Origin: Phytoseiulus persimilis
Taxonomy: Eukaryota; Arthropoda; Arachnida; Mesostigmata; Phytoseiidae
DNA length: 64,000 nt
Direction: 5' to 3'
Assembly (NCBI GenBank): GCA_037576195.1
Contig: CM075101.1
Span: forward strand, 49,600,001 to 49,664,000
A model generated the notes under the pieces. It saw only the letters and a list, made by a program, of their open reading frames with translations. It did no database searches and was not told the DNA's origin. Position numbers and translations under genes: made by a program. Shown here in pieces: positions 60,001 to 64,000 of this stretch (position 1 is its first letter; each line of letters begins with the position of its first letter).

Positions 60001-63000
60001 GGCGGATCACGGATTACGTGAACAGACTTTCCTTGCCTCCTGGTGTTGCAAGCTGTACATGGAGAGGTCGCTCTCTTTGATGTAGCGACGCTCTGCCGAA
60101 TATTGACAAGCAGGCTCAAACAGATGAGCGCGATTTTTGTAAGCGCCGGGAAGCGTTTTGAGGCTTTCTCGTCGAACGTGATGGGGTGAAACGATGGAGC
60201 CAGCTCCTCCACGTATTCGTAGAGGCCAAGTTTCCCCGTGGCCGCTCAAAACGTCAAGCCATTCAATCAGCACATCCGAGTCGTCTTTGTGTAGGTTTGC
60301 TCGCGCATCACAACTCATAGAAAAAGTTAGTCATCAAATGCGGCGCGAACTTCGTTCACTGACTCAGCCATGATTTGATAGCCCCGGGTCGATACGGAGC
60401 GAGAACAACATGGTTGAACCAACTATTCCATCCTGTTGGAACTGGAGCAGGATGGAACCTCTGCAGCTTGCCCAAAGGACGAGTCAGGGGCTCTGCTGTT
60501 AGGACACACCGCCCAACTGAGGTCATTGATGGCTATCCGGCGGATTGTTCGACCACGGAAAGGAGCGAACCGACTCCAACGGACCGCTCCGAGCCAAATA
60601 GCCTGAGCGAAGTCGAGTTTCCGCCTGAGATGAGGAAAAAAGCACGAGCATGAGGGAAAAATGAGGCATCGGAGATCGCGGCACCAGCGAAATTCACGGT
60701 ATCTCGGGAAAATCTTGGATTTTGTCGCGGCCGTGAATCCCGTGATGGACTCACAGCCCTGGAAATAACTCAGCTGTTGTTCCAGCGAGGTGCAGCTGAC
60801 CTCTTTCAACCTATTGAGAGATATGGAAATTCACAACGTACTTGGAACTATACCCGGATCGCTAGAGCCAGGTGAATCAGAGAAACAGTCGCTGCTCGCA
60901 GAGACTAGACGTGAATGAGTGAATTTTACATCCGAAAACTCTTAGGGTGCGCTCTGAACGAAGCAATAACCCGGAACGATCTTTCAGATCATTACGTGAT
61001 CATTGGCAGCCACCACGACTCATGGACTCGCGGAGCTGCTGATCCCGCGTCGGGCTTGGCGATCCTCATGGAGGTCGGTGGGTCGGTCATTTGGTCGCCC
61101 TGCCGTCTTGGAGTCCCATCCCATTGATTCACGATTCAAGCTACTCTCTCCCCTCTCTCTTTTTTTCTCTGAAACTTTATCAGACTCCTTGACGATCCAA
61201 CTAAGCCAAGCTCCCTCCTCGGCTCTCGGGTGGGCAGGAGGATCAGAACGAGTCCTCATTGAGCAGTTCCTAGTTCGGAGTAAAAATTCGCCCCTTGAGC
61301 TCGCCAGGAAGATGTTTCCCACTGCTGAGTGTTCTGTCCATGTCAGCTGAAAACTCGGAGAGTATTTACTCAAGCTGAATATCCTCAATCACAACAGGTA
61401 GTGCGGGCGTTCTCGGACCTCTATCACAACACGCCTTGGCGACCCAAGCGAACGCTGCTTTTCGTAGCTTGGGACGCGAGCCACTTCGGATCGGTGGGTA
61501 GTACCGAGTTTTTGGATCAGTACTCTGCGGAACTAAGCCACACGATTGCCTATCTTTCGCTTGACAGAGCAGTCACAGGTCAGTGGCCACCATCTCATCA
61601 GAGGAACGGCGGAAAAATCCACCTCCGACAGAACGTGCACACATTCCCCTCTTGCAGGAACTCGAAGCCTGCAGGTCTCGGGGAGTCCTCTACTCCGGCA
61701 GGCTCTGAAGAGGGCGGCGAAACAGATTCCAGCGATCGAGTCGCGAATTGGAGAAAGCCAACAGCCTTTTGAGAGTCTGTACGATTCGTGGCTGAGCGGC
61801 AGACCCGCGTTACTTCTGACGGGTCGCGGATCCGTCCCCGAGCTGCTCCCGCCGTCGGGGGAGACAGACATTATTCCCTTCTTCCAGCTGCTCGGGATTC
61901 CTGTCGCGCAACTCCAGTTCGTGAACCGGGGCTCGTTCTACGATTACCCGGTGGTCGACACCGCTTACGACACTTACGACCTCGTCGCGAACCACGTCGA
62001 CGTCGGACAACACGCGATGTACACTCTGACCCAACTGGTGTTGGGTACAGCCCTCGACTTGGCGGACAGCGATGTCCTTCCCTTCAAGGTGCGTTGTCTG
62101 AGTGGGTTAACGCTCTCCGCTTCCGCAAAGGGAACGGAGTCGGCGAATTCACATCGGAGGCACAAGCGTTAGGATTCCTCTGTCAATCGGGATGACGTCT
62201 TTTCAGGCCGTCGACTATGCAAATCAAATTTCCGCCGATTTCGCGATGTTCCAGCGCGAGCACAGAGAATTTTTCAGAGCCAACGGTGTTCCAATGGAGC
62301 CGCTGACGAAGTCGGTGAAGGCTTTCCGACTCGCATCTCTGGCTTTCCAAGAAGAGGCGTTGCACGACGCAGTGTCTACACATAACAACGCATCGCTGAA
62401 TCGTAAGTTCTGCTTCGGAGACGTTCGCGAGACACTTTCGGGAAACAACAAAGCGGAAACCACCGTGCCCTCATGATAATGAAGACTCAGATCGCACCGG
62501 TGACTCGACGCGGCGTCGATGGCAGACGGGAGTGCAGGGCACCGTTCCAATCGGCCGACGCGGGCAGCGCTTCGGAGTTTCAGATTTCCCATCGCATGCC
62601 ACAGTGGAGGACACCCGCGATCCCGACAAGTCCGTCGAGCGACCCCAGACGGTCGGGGAGGTTATTGTATTCCCGACTCACTTGCAATATTCGATTTCAG
62701 ACTGTGGGATCTTTAAAATTCAGGACCACAACGACCGTTTGCTCAGAATCGAGAAGAGCTTCCTCTTCCCCGAAGGTTATCCATCCGCTCAGCCACATCT
62801 GAGGTATGCCCGCTCTCGAACAGAACAGCAGCTTCCTCAGGTCAAGAAGTTTTCACTAAGCTCGGACTCCAACCGCTCCGCAGGCACATAGTGTACGGGA
62901 TCGACGAGGACAACGTGGACCGGAGTTTGCTATTCCCCCATCTGACGAAAACGATCCGAGAATTTCGGAGAAAACCCAAATCGTTGGCTCTGCATTCGGT

Positions 63001-63091
63001 CCGCGAACACCTAAGTATGGCTCTCAACGCTCTTCGAAAAGCCACTGACCTACTCAACCGCAGTTTGCTGACTGGCAAATCCACTCTATGA
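51058..63091 (+). CDS. glutamate carboxypeptidase II-like pseudoenzyme (M28B / transferrin-receptor family)
   Basis: Thirteen exons give 802 aa: 51058-51222, 57107-57315, 57747-57964, 58504-58701, 58937-59171, 59383-59475, 60786-60871, 60988-61073, 61398-61578, 61658-62088, 62207-62402, 62701-62803, 62884-63091. It is a type II membrane protein. A cytoplasmic tail ends in LLRRPRKR, followed by one helix (about 52-76) and the three extracellular domains of GCPII: a protease-like fold in two parts, a protease-associated insert (LVYVN-like [20 protein letters not shown]), and the helical dimerisation domain. Zinc-site positions: His410 (GSHHDSW) and Asp420 are kept, as is Asp486. The catalytic Glu-Glu pair is Ser458-His459 (WDASHFG), and the last zinc His is Asp591 ([11 protein letters not shown]). 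Peptidase activity is therefore unlikely, as in transferrin receptor. All phases close; the weakest site is the donor at 61073 (GAG|GTCGGT). Exon 1 rests on phase, charge-before-helix and strong splice sites. Confidence 0.9.
51223..57106 (+). other. 5.9-kb first intron of the peptidase-fold gene
   Basis: Bounded by CTG|GTGAGT and TTTTCAG|TTC. No transposon or known gene is recognisable inside. Several open frames lie in it: 52245-53105 minus (286 codons), 52888-53424 plus, 54058-54603 minus, and a compact 84-codon minus frame at 52274-52528. All lack recognisable domains, and most shadow one another. Frames at 56020-56173 and 56713-56889 were considered as alternative N-terminal exons. Confidence 0.6.
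52274..52528 (-). CDS. small intronic ORF, unknown
   Basis: An 84-codon frame opens with ATG in a strong context (GAAAATGG), directly after an in-frame stop. It encodes a peptide of even composition that starts [20 protein letters not shown] and ends FFSRFSRPL. It lies antisense within the large first intron. No family is recognised; a longer minus-strand frame overlaps it. It may be a nested small gene or chance. Confidence 0.2.
   Translation of the reverse strand: MEISGKNPSLNKLAELYSTGRLGFAFLHMLGTREFDLLAARAGVRNRCYDRLSVIRKLFRESGWSRKEIEFMAAHFFSRFSRPL
59476..60785 (+). other. 1.3-kb intron of the peptidase-fold gene
   Basis: Bounded by GAAGT|GTGAGT and GTTGTTCCAG|CGAGG. Nothing recognisable lies inside. 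Confidence 0.8.
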
Positions 63092-63337
63092 GGACGTGGA
63101 AGAGATTTCGTGGAGTGAAGTGGTCGTTTGCGGGCTCTGCCGCTCTCTCGAGCGATCCCGAAAGTTCTCCGGTCGCTCGAATCTCAACTTGGCTGCAAAC
63201 GGACAGAGAGTTCGTTCCTTCTCCCTGAGTTTACCCGGAACTTGTTTCTCCGGGATGTTCCCCTGTGAATTTGTTGACTACATGTACAGCTGAAGATAAT
63301 GTTCAAGTGTGAGAGGAATTCGCGTCAAGATTGGAGC

Positions 63338-63343
63338 AATAAA
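63338..63343 (+). promoter_or_regulatory. polyadenylation signal AATAAA of the peptidase-fold gene
   Basis: The first canonical hexamer after the stop at 63091, 247 bp downstream. Confidence 0.75.
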
Positions 63344-64000
63344 ATCACTGAAGAGTTTCACGATGTCTCGCGTTCGCGAGTGAAGTTTTGTGAGTGCGGC
63401 GTCAGGAATAAAGAGTCATGAGCATCTCCTCAGTTTCCGTGTGCGACGAAGCCCGGGAGTATTTTGGATCCTCATGAGGACACTCTCGCGCACATGACCG
63501 AGCACAATCCCTCCTCAGTATGGGCGGCTTTCCTGCTCGGGCTATAGTCCTGGGCGACAGATGTTTCCTCCAAAAGCAGTCCTTCTCTATTGTTATTCTG
63601 ATCCCGTCTGGTCGCTGGCCTCGAAGCGGACCTTGCGGCCGTGTTAATCGATTCGCTAAGGCTTCCTCCGATCGGGAGTTTCCAGCTTCGTACAATACGA
63701 GCAAATTCCAGAACAGGTATCTCGAACCATCGGAGAGTCGGAACCAGATCTTCCGCCTGAGCACGATTATTGTGACATGATCCACGCGTGGCCAATGGCG
63801 TGCCCAGAGCGGTTGGGGCATGAGGGACATGCCCCCGCCCCAAAACTCTCCGAAATTATCGGGGAGGGTGGATGAAATTCTACTCTGATGGACGGAAGAG
63901 CTCCTCAGTGTTATCAGGAAAATACCCACAGGCTCGAAAACCATGTTGACTGCGTCATGAAAACCTCGCGACGATGATGATGATCATCATCACATCCTCG
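63344..64000. other. intergenic to window end
   Basis: No gene seen. At 63793 a sequence beginning CAATGGCGTGCCCAGAG is followed by GGGGCATG and a C-rich run. It resembles the end of the hAT element at 48578 (CAGTAGCGTAGC, then GATGCCCGGGGCGG). It may be one end of a further element that continues past the window; with one end only this cannot be confirmed. A GATGAT/ATCATC palindromic simple repeat lies near 63975-63993. Confidence 0.3.

Overview
The window looks like nuclear DNA of an animal, most probably an arthropod. A mite- or tick-like arachnid is my guess from the transposon types; the sequence does not prove it. Four protein-coding genes with short GT..AG introns can be assembled exon by exon, and their frames close exactly across the splice sites. 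There is no sign of operons, bacterial genes or CRISPR. Base composition is near 50% GC and open frames of 60-250 codons occur everywhere by chance, so long ORFs alone were not accepted as genes.

Layout. (1) 1-25.4 kb: gene-poor, with one clean 448-bp hAT-type miniature transposon at 1279-1726 and two weak exon candidates, one of them followed by a polyadenylation signal at 18424. (2) 25.4-28.0 kb, + strand: a 562-aa single-pass leucine-rich-repeat membrane protein whose ATG appears to be split by an intron. (3) 28-36.9 kb: intergenic, with a decayed DDE transposon (30.96-32.3 kb, perfect 41-bp inverted repeats) and a non-LTR retrotransposon 3' end (33.7-34.3 kb). (4) 37.0-39.84 kb, + strand: FIG4, the SAC-domain phosphoinositide 5-phosphatase (870 aa, CX5R motif intact). 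(5) 39.98-41.93 kb, - strand: a non-LTR retrotransposon 3' fragment interrupted by an 842-bp hAT element. (6) 41.94-43.21 kb, - strand: mitochondrial translation initiation factor 3 (214 aa, five exons), its stop codon almost touching the retrotransposon. (7) 43.2-51 kb: intergenic, with a retrotransposon tail (47.2 kb) and a second DDE transposase relic (48.46-49.65 kb) split by a 614-bp hAT element with a perfect 8-bp target duplication. (8) 51.06-63.09 kb, + strand: a 13-exon, 802-aa member of the glutamate carboxypeptidase II / transferrin receptor family with a 5.9-kb first intron; three of the five zinc-site/catalytic positions examined are changed, so it should be a pseudoenzyme.

The four host genes have no evident common pathway: a cell-surface LRR receptor or adhesion protein, an endolysosomal lipid phosphatase, a mitochondrial translation factor and a surface peptidase-fold protein. 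The most distinctive features are the pseudo-peptidase, the split start codon, and layered transposon insertions whose target-site duplications can still be read.
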